From contig LSRY02000025.1 in the NCBI GenBank assembly GCA_001643675.2, forward strand, positions 870,001 to 934,000: a stretch of DNA of 64,000 bases, in the 5' to 3' direction. Made by a program: the position numbers and the translations under genes. Each line of letters starts with the position of its first letter. Position 1 is the stretch's first letter. Positions 24,401-33,418 of this stretch are shown piece by piece. Origin of the DNA: Monocercomonoides exilis (taxonomy: Eukaryota > Preaxostyla > Oxymonadida > Polymastigidae). Under the pieces are notes generated by a model. The model was not told the DNA's origin, did no database searches, and saw only the letters and a list, made by a program, of their open reading frames with translations.

Positions 24401-26416
24401 TGTGAATGCTGTTTCTGTTGATTGCCCACTTCCAATAGATGTGTTCAGTCTGCTCACATACATCTCTCCTGCTCCAGAAATCTCAAACAGCCTCGAGGCA
24501 CGATTATTTGGATGAGCCGAACTGTGTAAAAGGACAAAGTCACTCACAGTCAATGTGCCTGTCGAGACAGCAAAAAGAGACAACCCAGCTGTTTCCAATT
24601 CTGTCTGCACTGTTGTGCTCAAACCACTCTGGCCATATATTGTGAAAGAGTTTGTGCCACAATCCACACTTTTTGTTTCAACAATTGTTCCTGTGAGTAT
24701 CTGGACATCCTTCACAACATCCGGGATCAGCTGAGTGAAGCAACGACTGATGGTGCCACATGGATGAGACTCATTAATTCCGCATGCATATGTGTCTTTT
24801 GCATTTGGCTGTGTTTCAGTTGATGAGACAAATCTCACACTTTCAAAATCGTTTCTCAGCCATTCACTTCTATCTTCGATTGAATCATATTTTGTGCTCA
24901 CTCTATTTTCTGTTTGTGTTGTAGAATAGCAGCTTTGATCTATGTTGTTTGATGTTGAGCCATATAAAACAATATCACGTCCTCCCCTTTCGCATGTATT
25001 GTTGTGAAAAAAGCAGTAATAAAACAAGATACCATCATTATTTGCGTTAACGTGCTGTGTGACAGCACCTCCTCCACACATTGAATGGCAATGACAAAAG
25101 AGACAATTGGAAATAACCACTTTGTCCGTTGGATTCCAATGTTCAATAGCTCCACCATTTCCATCTATTGTATCATTGGCACTGCAAAACAAAAACATTG
25201 AATCAATAATACATTTTTTCTGTTTTTCTGTCATTGTTGGATGAAATTCAATTGCCCCTCCATCTTCTCCAGATGAACAGTCTTCAAACGAGCAATCATC
25301 AACCAAAGACTGTATTAGGACGTTCCCCATCATTACACCACCTCCACCCAAATCATTTGTCCCTTCACAAGAACAGTTGATAAATGTGGAATGTTTGACT
25401 GAGCATTCTGCAATGTTCAAAGCACATATTCCACCACCATTTGTTGAAGAAGCATTACATTTTGTGAAAGAACAATTCTCAACATCCAAAATTGCATTTT
25501 CATTGTTATATACATAAAGGGCACCTCCTTGTGGTGCTGTGCAATCTTCCCATTCGCACAACGAAAATGATTGGCTATTTGTTAAATTCATTTGTCCTTT
25601 TTTCTGAAGAGCATTCATTTCTCTTTTCCCTTTGCTTATTGTAGTGTTTCTGCAGACAAATTCCTGTGAAGAGTGCAAACCACTTGAGATCCCTCCTTCA
25701 AAGACATTCACACATGAATAAATGAGGGTGTTTTCCATCACACTCAACAGGCATGAATGCTCCAATTGGTAATCACTGCTCTTGAATAGTTTCACAGACA
25801 TGTTGCAGAAGAAGCAGTCATTGATCAACTGTCTCTTGGATTTCCCACATGAAAGAAACGGAAAACAATACGAAACAAAAAGATTGGACAAACAGGAGTC
25901 GTTAAGTGTTATTGAATTGGATGCATCAGATGATTGGATGAGACTGCGAGGATAGATGTTCGGTTGTGGAAGAAGTGTGAGATTTGAAAAGTCAAGTGTT
26001 CCACCTTGCAGGAGGAACAAGAAGGAAGGAGATTGAGACATCAAACAATTGAAGGAGCGAAAAGATGATTGACTTTCAATGAATGCAAATGAGGAAGATG
26101 AGAGTTCAATGAGAGTGGAAGATATAGTTATTGAAGAATTGATGACGCAGAAGAAAGTGGACATTGAAGAAACAATCAAAGGGTTTGAAAATGTGAAAGA
26201 AGGCAAAACATGTTCAATTGTCTTTTTGGCGATGTTGGTGGACAACTTGTTTGAATCATCAGCCATTTTGATGAAACCTGAACAAGGAAATGTGTGCAGT
26301 GGATGAGCAATTGGGGAGGATTTTTGCTCATGGAAGGGGGATGGCAAAGCAGTGTTCAATGTTTCAGTCAGCACAAAAAAGAGCAAGCACACATATAAAG
26401 ACAGCTGAGACTGCAT
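18476..26416 (-). CDS. Giant type I surface protein: beta-helix repeats, one membrane span, cytoplasmic pseudokinase-like domain
   Basis: Intronless, 2,646 aa. The start at 26416 gives a signal peptide (MQSQLSLYVCLLFFVLTETL). The ectodomain is made of parallel beta-helix-type repeats rich in Gly-Gly-Ala/Gly and Cys (SFEDCSSGEDGGAIEF, SFSGCGSTGSENGGSM). Four larger modules are each headed by a CG-x-PC-x-I motif near residues 540, 870, 1230 and 1600 (for example IYVSNTEASDHSHCG). A single membrane helix lies at about 2190-2213 (IIVIIVCIICIILLVVIVV), followed by basic residues. The cytoplasmic tail has a TKL-kinase-like C-lobe (RWKAPEL, VVFSIGMMLWECLTLQIPFG) but lacks the glycine loop, HRD and DFG; NLSPHIVLF sits where HRDxxPxN would be. 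It is therefore probably a non-catalytic signalling or adaptor domain. Ligand unknown. Role inferred: adhesion or sensing at the cell surface. Confidence 0.85.
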   Translation of the reverse strand: MQSQLSLYVCLLFFVLTETLNTALPSPFHEQKSSPIAHPLHTFPCSGFIKMADDSNKLSTNIAKKTIEHVLPSFTFSNPLIVSSMSTFFCVINSSITISSTLIELSSSSFAFIESQSSFRSFNCLMSQSPSFLFLLQGGTLDFSNLTLLPQPNIYPRSLIQSSDASNSITLNDSCLSNLFVSYCFPFLSCGKSKRQLINDCFFCNMSVKLFKSSDYQLEHSCLLSVMENTLIYSCVNVFEGGISSGLHSSQEFVCRNTTISKGKREMNALQKKGQMNLTNSQSFSLCEWEDCTAPQGGALYVYNNENAILDVENCSFTKCNASSTNGGGICALNIAECSVKHSTFINCSCEGTNDLGGGGVMMGNVLIQSLVDDCSFEDCSSGEDGGAIEFHPTMTEKQKKCIIDSMFLFCSANDTIDGNGGAIEHWNPTDKVVISNCLFCHCHSMCGGGAVTQHVNANNDGILFYYCFFHNNTCERGGRDIVLYGSTSNNIDQSCYSTTQTENRVSTKYDSIEDRSEWLRNDFESVRFVSSTETQPNAKDTYACGINESHPCGTISRCFTQLIPDVVKDVQILTGTIVETKSVDCGTNSFTIYGQSGLSTTVQTELETAGLSLFAVSTGTLTVSDFVLLHSSAHPNNRASRLFEISGAGEMYVSRLNTSIGSGQSTETAFTTELLNVQNGMLQVDNVNWAKTISTTSLFSLSSTNEISLTLSECAFDGIERTNSEAAVISFSNDKINIKLNSCSFSGCGSTGSENGGSMMLCAGVENEVKVNGGSFDGCFCSASNGLGGGILLQLSTGSPNILISSSFGTNTAKWGNDIFVLSPDLEETAKSQKITCVTASLDSFDRVQGYDNGNTTVAIPLCIYLLPTPEEIYVSNTEASDHSHCGIVKFPCLTIKHSLTRQTETKKVAVSGMIMMADELAFANQKHEIRGNDDESGWTVSDSSATSNSAMVITSVETVLSKLIFSLPSSFSSHSTFISSSSSSLTLSQCSLTLQDSSSELVSLFLSIASGILTIDSFSASSIPLSGNPLISLTGSGSKAELMSNQWLSMTNCTFTEIERTAGSGGCVSIDNSNDENSNGEINIEECVFDGCSVLADGSRGGAMFSQLKGNTKLNIISCTFAGCTAPTGEEKSGFGGGMALKLIDDYSLFVISSPVFGPEKPNVARYGNDLFVESPSLTKSITNASLPFVSEHLTDISLDSMRGFDGSDTTNAIPLVYFWIALGSEIFVGGEGKDMGACGFLDCPCLSIDYSLDRLPEGNERDIKIKGNGILQKCVDVSGAAIKSDNSLISSLECLASLEGTEEAAMKIQGITNFELINFVMPSSFTGDVKSLKHVGSSDASLTVKDCSFTKMEESGEEIISYGLIKADGGTVQLELVTMQSLSFSKDVISVLSSTILNIKNLTMRNVDLDGASGLSISKSSRRGKNEVEQDIVVEWSSFEEVTQNTTADIPVIRNDNDVEPLKMVIRNTTMKKCGGTRCGKGGAIFSLLNEGGKFDCSFCTISECFCSTTGRGGWLFLECTSTAEQPLNFVFSNITFKDNSAFRGRDVYVRCHSLENQIADEQFLLDFRAPFVKDLAMWGCTTDSFVGEEDLLLRVVKYQSETIFVSSVADNHTDSKQCGEFGKPCESLNEGVQHIVPSQYSQLLVSHQTAICAPCSATSVSIRSLESPSSALVHLDTPIQHCPAILATSANVRIECLDFLFSQSFSHTGSAVVCHTDGHLSLSFVQFASSSASSATSTTTSPTASPAAHPVLLNSSLLAIEGGHLTVDNCSVLHLAFALPPFLLSAADHVALANINLQHLQLSASAFEFRQCQSASAHSVAAEHLVFSQGSILCLPATATGDIAFSGSSFHNCTNTCSSTSTSTSTSTSFSSSVLSASSSSAHISLSNFTCSQCGPSSGNDADGQAQQGSVVSVSNAADLSLAMCVFEGAPTGTAASASANGNRNSADSICSWNASLVHLCNTTAAISDLTVANASDGALSVSGGTVRMDDAKFVGNSPSARSSPSASSYPSARRNIACSDGASLTLASLKGGDGAKDNTSLWILDSGCTLAGIPRHRLSPFFIPTLRSAHEAGNEADEQSEVTIRFQGELLLPCNLSFRLATTIGTEELLHRYEFDAKGLVSEKEAFGVIQGSILREAPAEAEVSVCLLFGNADAPSATEPFILKNASEAKNGDEKLVEGGKKEKSIWPIIVIIVCIICIILLVVIVVLAVRWRKARNENKDLREIVNDTVKKDPKLIEMVTMEMSPEEQWRKAEKEAEKKNEERIKKRIYDTNMQHSESSEYLLAESGSTEYILGKDSDKIPEWMLEKDEEEETRKRSPSPSISSTSTTDTSDTDSTFVQREDLCPTTSSMSNLVDAMACSSPHEKLIVDLRDSLFMLLHGKNEKKEMAIGTFQEREQTAAQILFWVANGALHSFEEMDNPLQSLANLSPHIVLFSEHMVICIVMHSDLLSNDDSDSSSVSSSTVATSASDDDDESDSLPSSAFEDEDDFRKECLRWKAPELLINKKMRAAKESVVFSIGMMLWECLTLQIPFGEYEAEVAGQKIANGERPALEAVQRSSFFVLVKSCVSQSPGARPSLVQLKREFIGRFPPGAAVLTLTDAADLEDSVDGHRQGTTSLAFSASSTANEAQPTVNTKNRE

Positions 26417-27022
26417 GAAGCTGGATTCAAGAGATGGTTTTGTGAAGATAACAATTACAAATGCTTGCCTTTTGAAAACAATGAAAACAAAAATTGCTTT
26501 GAAAATTCTGAGAAAAAAAACGAGATGCTCAATGGAATATGGAAATTGAAATGAATTCACAAAAATTGAAATTAGTAACCACAATTCGAAATTTTGAAAA
26601 AAATGTATATACAAAACGTATATTTTAACGATAAAAAAGTTGACTCAAATTATATAAATATGAAAATTATTTTTATGAAGTTTATGTTTGAACTGAAAAA
26701 TATTTTTTCTTCGATTTTAGCTGGTTGAATAATACTATGGTAAAATCAAATAAATAATTATCCTTTGCGCAAAATAAATCATCAGATTTTTTATTTTCGA
26801 ATTCCATTGTCGATGGAAATAGATAAGAAATAATAGCTAAATATTTGTTGAGTGTCATTTCTCTTTCACTGACAAATGAGTAAAAAACATCGTTTTAGTG
26901 TGAAGTCAAATAATGGTGTGCACAGTTGATTCAAATTGAATTTTGCAAATATGAAAACAATTTTTAATCATGTGTGTGTTTAACTTTTTGAAAAGTCTCA
27001 TATATAGATATCGCATAAAATA
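26417..27022. other. AT-rich upstream region of the giant surface-protein gene
   Basis: The frame is open up to about 26,614, but the signal peptide supports the ATG at 26,416. The rest is AT-rich with no gene or motif recognised; the promoter must be here but cannot be pinpointed. Confidence 0.4.
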
Positions 27023-27344
27023 CAGGACAAGATCGATTTCACAATAACTGCAAAAAGAAAAATTCTGTCATTTTTCCTCAAAACACACCTCACCAATACA
27101 AACTCATTTGATATGCAAATATTTCAAAATAGCATCATTAGAACTTAGAGAAAATTATTTTTAAAAACTTGGAGAAACTCAAAATCCTATTTCTCCGTGT
27201 TTAAAAAAATATATTTCTCTGAGAATAACTGAAGCTGTTTTTAAAGTCTTGTTTATCAATTGAGTTTGTATCTTTGAAATATGTTTTGAGGAAAATTGTC
27301 AGAATAATTTTTCTTGCAGTTATTGTGAAATCGATAATGTCCGG
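27023..27344. mobile_element. MITE-like palindromic element (about 320 bp)
   Basis: The two halves are imperfect reverse complements around position 27,183/27,184. The left end carries GATCGATTTCACAATAACTG and the right end the complement of ATCGATTTCACAATAACTGC. Further inward, TTTTCCTCAAAACA and ATACAAACTCA also match in inverted order. No coding capacity. Flanking target duplication not clear. Structure typical of a non-autonomous DNA transposon. Confidence 0.6.
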
Positions 27345-27786
27345 TTTTTTGTGCGATGTCAGGAATTTAATGTGATATATGTACATTTTATTCAGAAATA
27401 ATTAATCATTGAATAATTTGAAATTGGGTGATTTTTTTTGATATCATAAAAAAAGATCAAAAATTGAAAAAATAAAATCTATAATGGTATTTATTGATCA
27501 AAAAGTTAAATTAATTTTTCATAACTGCAAAGCTTTTATTTCAATAATTTATATTTGTTTTATTTTTTCTCCCCAAAAAGACATACCTTTTTAATGTTTT
27601 TGGTGAAAAAGGATTTTATGATCAAGTTTTATAAAAATTAACTAAAACAAACGAATAAAACTTCAAAAGAAAAAAACTGCAAATTCATAATTGGCAAAAT
27701 ACAACATTGCAAAGAGAAAGTTTATAAGAAGAACAGAAAAAATAATAAGAAAACAAAATTATTGAAACTTATCGAACAATAATAGT

Positions 27787-28208
27787 TATTTTTCTATTTT
27801 TTCCCTTTCCTTTATAAGGCCAACAAATCTCCATTCATTTTATTTGATTCAGCAGCTTCATCAAACGTAAACAGATATAGTGGTGCATGGGATAAATCCA
27901 AGTTCAATATTTGGCTCCTCCTCATCAACCAGAATAAAATTCATTTCAGCAATGGAACCGATGCTGATGTCTGTGGAAGAGAAGGACAGATTTCATGTGC
28001 CACCATAGAATATACCCTCAACGGCTTCATTTCCCTCCTCCAAGACGCCTCTCTCACGCTCCTCACCTCAATATTTGTTACTCTTCAAACACTCACCTTC
28101 AGCGCGGTTGATATAAAAATCACAGGAAATGATAAACTTTCTAAATTCATCAGAATTTCTTCCATTTTCTCATTTTCACCATTTTCCATTTCACAGAAAA
28201 ATACTTGA
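27787..28208 (+). pseudogene. Fragment of a beta-helix surface protein gene
   Basis: An open stretch of about 140 codons without a usable start. It contains the same CG-type module head as the giant gene next door (IHFSNGTDADVCGREG, then SCATIEYTLNGF) and the following hydrophobic beta segment (LLTSIFVTLQTLTFSAVD). It then runs into a stop. It lies on the opposite strand, about 1.4 kb from the giant gene's start, and is probably a leftover of a related paralogue. No signal peptide, membrane span or kinase tail remains. Confidence 0.55.
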
Positions 28209-28412
28209 TATTTCATCTTCTTTTCAATTGAAGTATATGTCACTTAATTATATCAAAATCCTTAACATCAGCAAGACAAAAATATTTCTTCCACATTTCT
28301 TCATCCAATTTTTTCTTTTCATCAACTACAAATTAAGCTCATGAAAAAAGATTCATTGTTGTTGTATCTTCAAAAAGAATATATTCATACATATCTAGTA
28401 ATTTTCTTCAGA

Positions 28413-28770
28413 TTAAATTTTCTTCACCTTTCCGATTTCAACTTGCTTGTATCCAATAAGCTCCAGAATCTCATATGACTTCCCTTCAAATATGATTTTT
28501 CCCAAAAATCGCTTTATCTCATTGTTTCATTTCCAACAATTTACTGTGACTTCGTAGCTGTGTAACCTGCCGAAGTCTATTTAGGAACCCAGCCATTCCA
28601 AACAAAAATAGCATCAACACCATTTCCTTTTCACTTCAAATGCTTCTGCATCCATATGAAAAAGTCAGAATAGATTTTCTTGCTGATTGCATGCCTCTGA
28701 TCAGCTTTTCTATGCAAAAAACAGAATCGTTTCCGTTGATATATAATATTAGCTGATATTCATTCTTTGA
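28413..28770 (-). pseudogene. Short degenerate coding fragment
   Basis: The minus strand shows protein-like pieces in different frames: RHAISKKIYSDFFIWMQKHL, then DAIFVWNGWVP, then EIKRFLGKIIFEGKSYEILE with LIGYKQVEIGKVKKI before a TAA. Stops and shifts separate them. No family recognised. The 28,209-28,412 gap shows nothing. Confidence 0.3.
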
Positions 28771-28816
28771 ATAAGTTTTTCTTTGTATCTTTCCAAATAG
28801 CAACGATAGATGATGT

Positions 28817-30700
28817 CTAGCACTGAATTCGATGATAGTTGAATGAAAAGGAAGCAGACGAAGAAAGAGCAGGCAGTGAAAGTGGAGAAAGTGAGCCAGG
28901 AGCAGCAGGATTAGAAATGGATGGATGAACAGCTTGAGACAAAAGGAAGGGAGAAGAAGAGATTCTGAGTAAAGGAGAAGATTGCTGTTGGACGTTCATA
29001 AACAAGGACGAATTGACAAGCGAAGAGGTGCAATGAGAAAGAGGATGCAGAGAAATATTTGTATTTGAACAAAATCAGCAGCTGAATCAAAAGGCGCAAC
29101 CAAATTGAGGGCAGGGCATTTCAACATCAAATCCATCTCCATTGAATTCTGCGACGTGAAGAAAGATGCCAACTTTGAGAACGACAGTGAAGAAAACAGC
29201 TTCGACAACGCATCTCTTCTTCCGGGCACACTGCTCTGACTGAATGTTCTTATCCCTTTCTCATTCTGAAACAGCAGAGGTGATCCTTTCCCTGCTCCTT
29301 TCCTTCCCTTCCTGTGTGTCACTTCTGCTTCCTCTTTGTGTGTCCACCAGCCCCTCCACTTCATCCTCCTTCCTCTTCTCAGCTCCGCCCGGCTTTGCCA
29401 CAGCCCACTCTTCAGCGCACTCATCAGATCCAACCGCGTTCTTGTCTGCCTCGCGTCGACTGCTGCATACACAGGCTCTTTTCGCATCTTCCACACAAAT
29501 TGCCCATTTTCCTCGCTTTTGATACGCACATAACGGTATGGCACATCCAATTCATCGCTCAAATCATCAAAGTCAGAATTAGCTACATCATTCAGCATGC
29601 TGTCCAATTTCCGCTCTTTTGTTAAAATTGGCGTTTGGCTTTCTTTCGCCTCTTGTTGCGCCTCGCTTGCCATTTTGTTCTCCTTCTGGTTGGTTGGCGT
29701 GCCTGTCTCAAGGTGTGGTTGTGGTATTCCTTGGATGCTGCTAAACAGATTCTTGTCTTTTTCTTCTTTCTCAATTTTCCTGCGCTCCCGCTCTTCTTGC
29801 TCTTCTTTCTTCTTCCGTATTTCCTGCAGTTTTATCAACCGAAGCAGTTTTTCTCTCTGTTTGCGTCTCACCTCTATTCTCTCTTCTTCGTCACTGATGA
29901 TGGAGCTGTTGTAAAGGCATTCACTTTCTTCTTTCTTCTTTGTTTCCTTCAAAGAATTTCTTCCAATCAATGATAAACTCTCGTTTTCTTCTGCTTTCAC
30001 TTTATTTTCTTTTTCATCAACATAGCTATTTTCATCTTTTTCAGGCTTCAATGCCTTCCTCATCTTAATCAGTTCTCTTATTCTTCTTTCCTCTCTTCTC
30101 TCGTTCCTTGCTTCTCTTTTTCGCTCTCTTTCGCTCTATCTCTTTCTCCCTTCCTCTTCTTCAGATTCTCTGAATAACGCTCCATCATCCGAAATTATGC
30201 AAAAAACGTTAGCGCCTCAAACACATCTGGTGGGAGAACAAAATATTGTCTTTTCCTTCTTCTCCCGAATTGCTTCCTCATCCTCCTCATCTGCTGCTCT
30301 TCGCCTGTCAAAAAGCTGTTTTTAGAAAAGCGCAGCAACGAAGAAGAAGAAGAAGAAGAAGAAGAACGTGAGGCACCAGAAGCAGCAGCCACTTGTGCAC
30401 AGCGGTTGAGATAGCATCTGCGGAGGAGAGGATGCATTGCTCTTATGCGGCGAGCCATAGCAATTTCAGAGCGATGAGGTGGTTTGGGGTGGAGAGAGAG
30501 GTCAGTTACTGCTAGAGAAGATGGAGAAGATGGAGAAGATGAAGAAGAGGAAGAAGAGGAAGAGGAAGATGAAGGAGAGGGAGAAGAAGATGGCTGACAA
30601 AGAGAAAGACAAGATTCATTTGGCAATGAAGAAGGAGATGTTCCTGTTCCTGTGCCAATGCCAGCAATTAATTGAGTAAAAAAGGTTTATGTTTAATCTT
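28817..30700 (-). CDS. Ser/Lys/Glu-rich protein of unknown function (structure uncertain)
   Basis: Probable exon at about 30,228-30,700: a polyserine run, then HRSEIAMARRIRAMHPLLRR and an Arg-rich end, RRRKRQYFVLPPD. A GTGTTTG donor joins phase 0 to a second exon from about 30,147, which is basic and coiled-coil-like (KMRKALKPEKDE, REKLLRLIKLQEIRKKKEEQ), then DVPYRYVRIKSEENGQFVW. The 3' part (LFMNVQQQSSPLLRISSSPF to a TAG at 28,817) is one frame off, so a frameshift or unseen splice lies near 29,060. No domain recognised; a basic nuclear or nucleolar protein is plausible but unproven. It may be continuous with the next frame upstream, or slightly degenerate. Confidence 0.4.
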
Positions 30701-30745
30701 TATTGTTTTTTCTCAGTCTTTGTCTTCCACGCACATAAGATGGAT

Positions 30746-31921
30746 TCAAATCGCATCTGACTGAAAAACAGACAATTTTCTGCTCGAAATGAGGCTGTTT
30801 GCAAGCGAACCGAATCTTCTTCGCAGAACGCCATCGCCATTGTTCAGTAATTGCTCAAAGAGAAAGTCGTCAATAAGATTGGTTGCATGGCCAGGAAAAT
30901 CAAATGTGTTGATTGTGTTGGAAGATGAGTAGTTTTCGAGTGTCAATGGATTGACTCCACATTCATCGACAGCCTCGTCTGTGTCAGGATGCTCCACCCA
31001 ATCACCCAACAGCTTAAAACCAGGAAATTTCTCTCGGTTCTCTTTCTCTTTTCCTTTCCCTTTCTCTCTCTCTTTCGGTCTCTCCTTCCACTTCTCCTTC
31101 TCTCTCTCTCTCTCTCTCTCTCTCATCGCTGTTATTCCTGTTATTCCCCTCACAACATTTCCTCTTTTTCCTTTTCCATCTTTCCCATCATTCCCATTCT
31201 CATACATTCCAGTGAAAATAGCCATCATCCTCTGCTCTTTGTTCGACATCTGTTTGTTTCTCTGCCCCCATCTCAATCTGTTCTGTCTCAATTGAAGTTT
31301 TCTTGTGCGAATGTTAGAAAATTCGTTGTCTTCATCAAAGAGAGGTGGAGGAGGAGGAGGGAAAACAGGTGAAGATGAATGAGAAAGAAGCTGTTGAGTG
31401 AGAAAAGAATGATGAAGGGAAGGGATGTGTGAGAGAGAAGAGAGAGAAGGGAAAGAAGGAGAAAGGGAAGAAAGGGAAGAGGTTAAAGAAGAAGTGGAGA
31501 TGGAAGGAGTTGATAGAGAACGAATAACAGAAGAGAAAGAAGAAGGTTTGAGGGATGTTTTGAAGCGAAGTTGTGGTTGTTGATAAAGATGATGATGTTG
31601 ATGATGACGAAAATGAGAATGAGAAGAAGAAGAAGAAGAATTATAAGAAGAAGAAGAAGGAACATATGATGTGTTCAATGAATAAATGCCTGTTGGATAG
31701 AGATGATGAACAGAGGCAGAAGAAGGTGAAAACAGCTGAGTGGCGAAATGGAAATTGAAAGAAGATGAAAGAGGAGAAAGAGAAGAGTATTGAAGAGCTA
31801 ATGAAGAAGGAATAATGGAAGATCTGTTGGCCGAGAGAAGGCGGTGAATGAAAGGCGTATTGAATGAAAGAGAATGATTGGGAGGATGAAAAGGATGAGG
31901 AAGAGAAAGAGAAAAAAACAA
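30746..31921 (-). CDS. Ser-rich protein of unknown function, 5' end not defined
   Basis: An open frame of 391 codons without an ATG at its upstream end, so an upstream exon or start is missing or lost. The N-terminal half is Ser/His/Pro-rich low complexity. The C-terminal half is more ordered (LRQNRLRWGQRNKQMSNKEQ, AIFTGMYENG, FPGFKLLGDWVEHPDTDEAV, NLIDDFLFEQLLNNGDG). An AATAAA lies shortly after the TGA stop. The frame ends about 115 bp from the outer edge of the transposon-like element at 32,037, so its 5' region may have been displaced by the insertion. No family recognised. Confidence 0.4.
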   Translation of the reverse strand: MFFSLSLPHPFHPPNHSLSFNTPFIHRLLSANRSSIIPSSLALQYSSLSPLSSSFNFHFATQLFSPSSASVHHLYPTGIYSLNTSYVPSSSSYNSSSSSSHSHFRHHQHHHLYQQPQLRFKTSLKPSSFSSVIRSLSTPSISTSSLTSSLSSLSPSFPSLSSLSHIPSLHHSFLTQQLLSHSSSPVFPPPPPPLFDEDNEFSNIRTRKLQLRQNRLRWGQRNKQMSNKEQRMMAIFTGMYENGNDGKDGKGKRGNVVRGITGITAMREREREREKEKWKERPKEREKGKGKEKENREKFPGFKLLGDWVEHPDTDEAVDECGVNPLTLENYSSSNTINTFDFPGHATNLIDDFLFEQLLNNGDGVLRRRFGSLANSLISSRKLSVFQSDAI

Positions 31922-32036
31922 GAAGAAATTGTATGATATGTTATTGATATATTTGATAAAGAAGAAAAAGAAGATGATGAATGAATGGCATGAAATGATT
32001 AATTGTTGGAAATAAAGAAGATGAGTGTCAATTTAC

Positions 32037-33418
32037 ATCAACTGAGAAATTCATTGAAATTCTCGTCTTCTGTTTCTTTTTCTTCTGCAGAGGAGAAACA
32101 TCTGAATCCTTTTTCACTTTCAGCTCAATCTCTTTCTCTCTCTCCAACAAAAAATACGAAAGATTGAGTAATCTCTTTTTCATTCCATCTCTTCCACATT
32201 CAATTCCCCTTCTTTCACAAGAAATCTTCTTTCCTCAAAAATAATTCTTCGCCAAAGCACAATGCAAGCCATCTTCGATTTATCTTGAATTTCATCAATC
32301 TTCATTTCATTTTTCTTCCTTGCTTTTCTTCTTCAAAGCCATATAATTCTTCGCTCTTTCAACATCCTGAATAAAAAAATTATAATCACTTCAAAAAAAA
32401 ATAATAATAACAGCAAACCTTCAGAACCTATTTTTAAGCCAATGTCTAAATTTTATCCTATTGGCAACTGTTTTCTTTATCAATTTCATTATTTCTTCCT
32501 TTTTCAAGTGTTTCATCATCTGATTCCCCAAACATCCTTTCCGTCAGTTGTTTTTCCATCAAATGCATCGATTTCTGGTCCTTCTGAAAAATGTGAAATT
32601 TATGCATTTTGCTCAATTTCATCTTTCTCATTGAAAAATATCCTTGTTTCTCGTCTGAAAATATCATCTCCAATTCCCTTCCCAATCCCTTCACCCTGGG
32701 CACTTTTCGTATGAATTCGCTGGCTCAACTCGATGGTCAGCCTGCACAATGAGATATCCCGCTTTCATTCATTTTCATTCTTTTTGACCTGCTGCCCCTA
32801 AAACAACACAAAAAGACATCAACAGGTTAATATTCATATATAGAAAAATAAATAAAAACCAAACTTCCTTCTCTGCCTTTTATTAGCAATTATTCTTTGG
32901 CATACCAATCATATAAATATTTTCATTAAAAACAAAAGAAAGAACAACTATTGATTGTCTATGAAAAAGATTTGTTTAAAAAACATGTGTTTTCCTCATA
33001 TGATAACAAATAACAAACCTCGATGCAACGTCAATGTGAGAAAAATTGTTGAAAGAACATTTTGAAATAAAGTTATGGAATTTTTTCTCATTGAAAAAAG
33101 TTCTAAACACACATTTTTTTTAATCATTTTTAATGAATATTGTTATTTTGATAATTATGAAATGTTTGAACACAAATAGAATATAAGCATTTTCTCGTTC
33201 TTGAAAGAACAAAAAAGCGAAAAATTTTCATAGATTTTTGATCTGAAAATTTGAGATACATTTTTCGAAAAAGAGGTCACACCTTGGTACCCCTTTTTTT
33301 GACATGTTTCACGCACCTTCATAACAACAAATCGATTCGTGCAAAAAAAATGTCACCCAAGGTGTGACCCTCGTGGGATACCTTAAAAATATTTTTTCCT
33401 TATGATCATTTCCATAAT
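32037..33418 (+). repeat. Left arm of the long inverted repeat
   Basis: 1,382 bp, reverse complement of 39391-40772. The outer 700 bp contain exon-like sequence on the minus strand (see right arm); the inner part is AT-rich and contains a 13-bp inverted motif pair at 33275-33287 and 33357-33369. Confidence 0.9.
33275..33369. promoter_or_regulatory. Inverted motif pair inside the left arm (candidate transposase binding site)
   Basis: GGTCACACCTTGG at 33275-33287 and its exact reverse complement at 33357-33369, 69 bp apart. The mirror copies in the right arm are at 39440-39452 and 39522-39534. A GC-rich paired motif in AT-rich DNA near the inner end of each arm could bind the transposase or form a hairpin; function is inferred. 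Confidence 0.45.
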
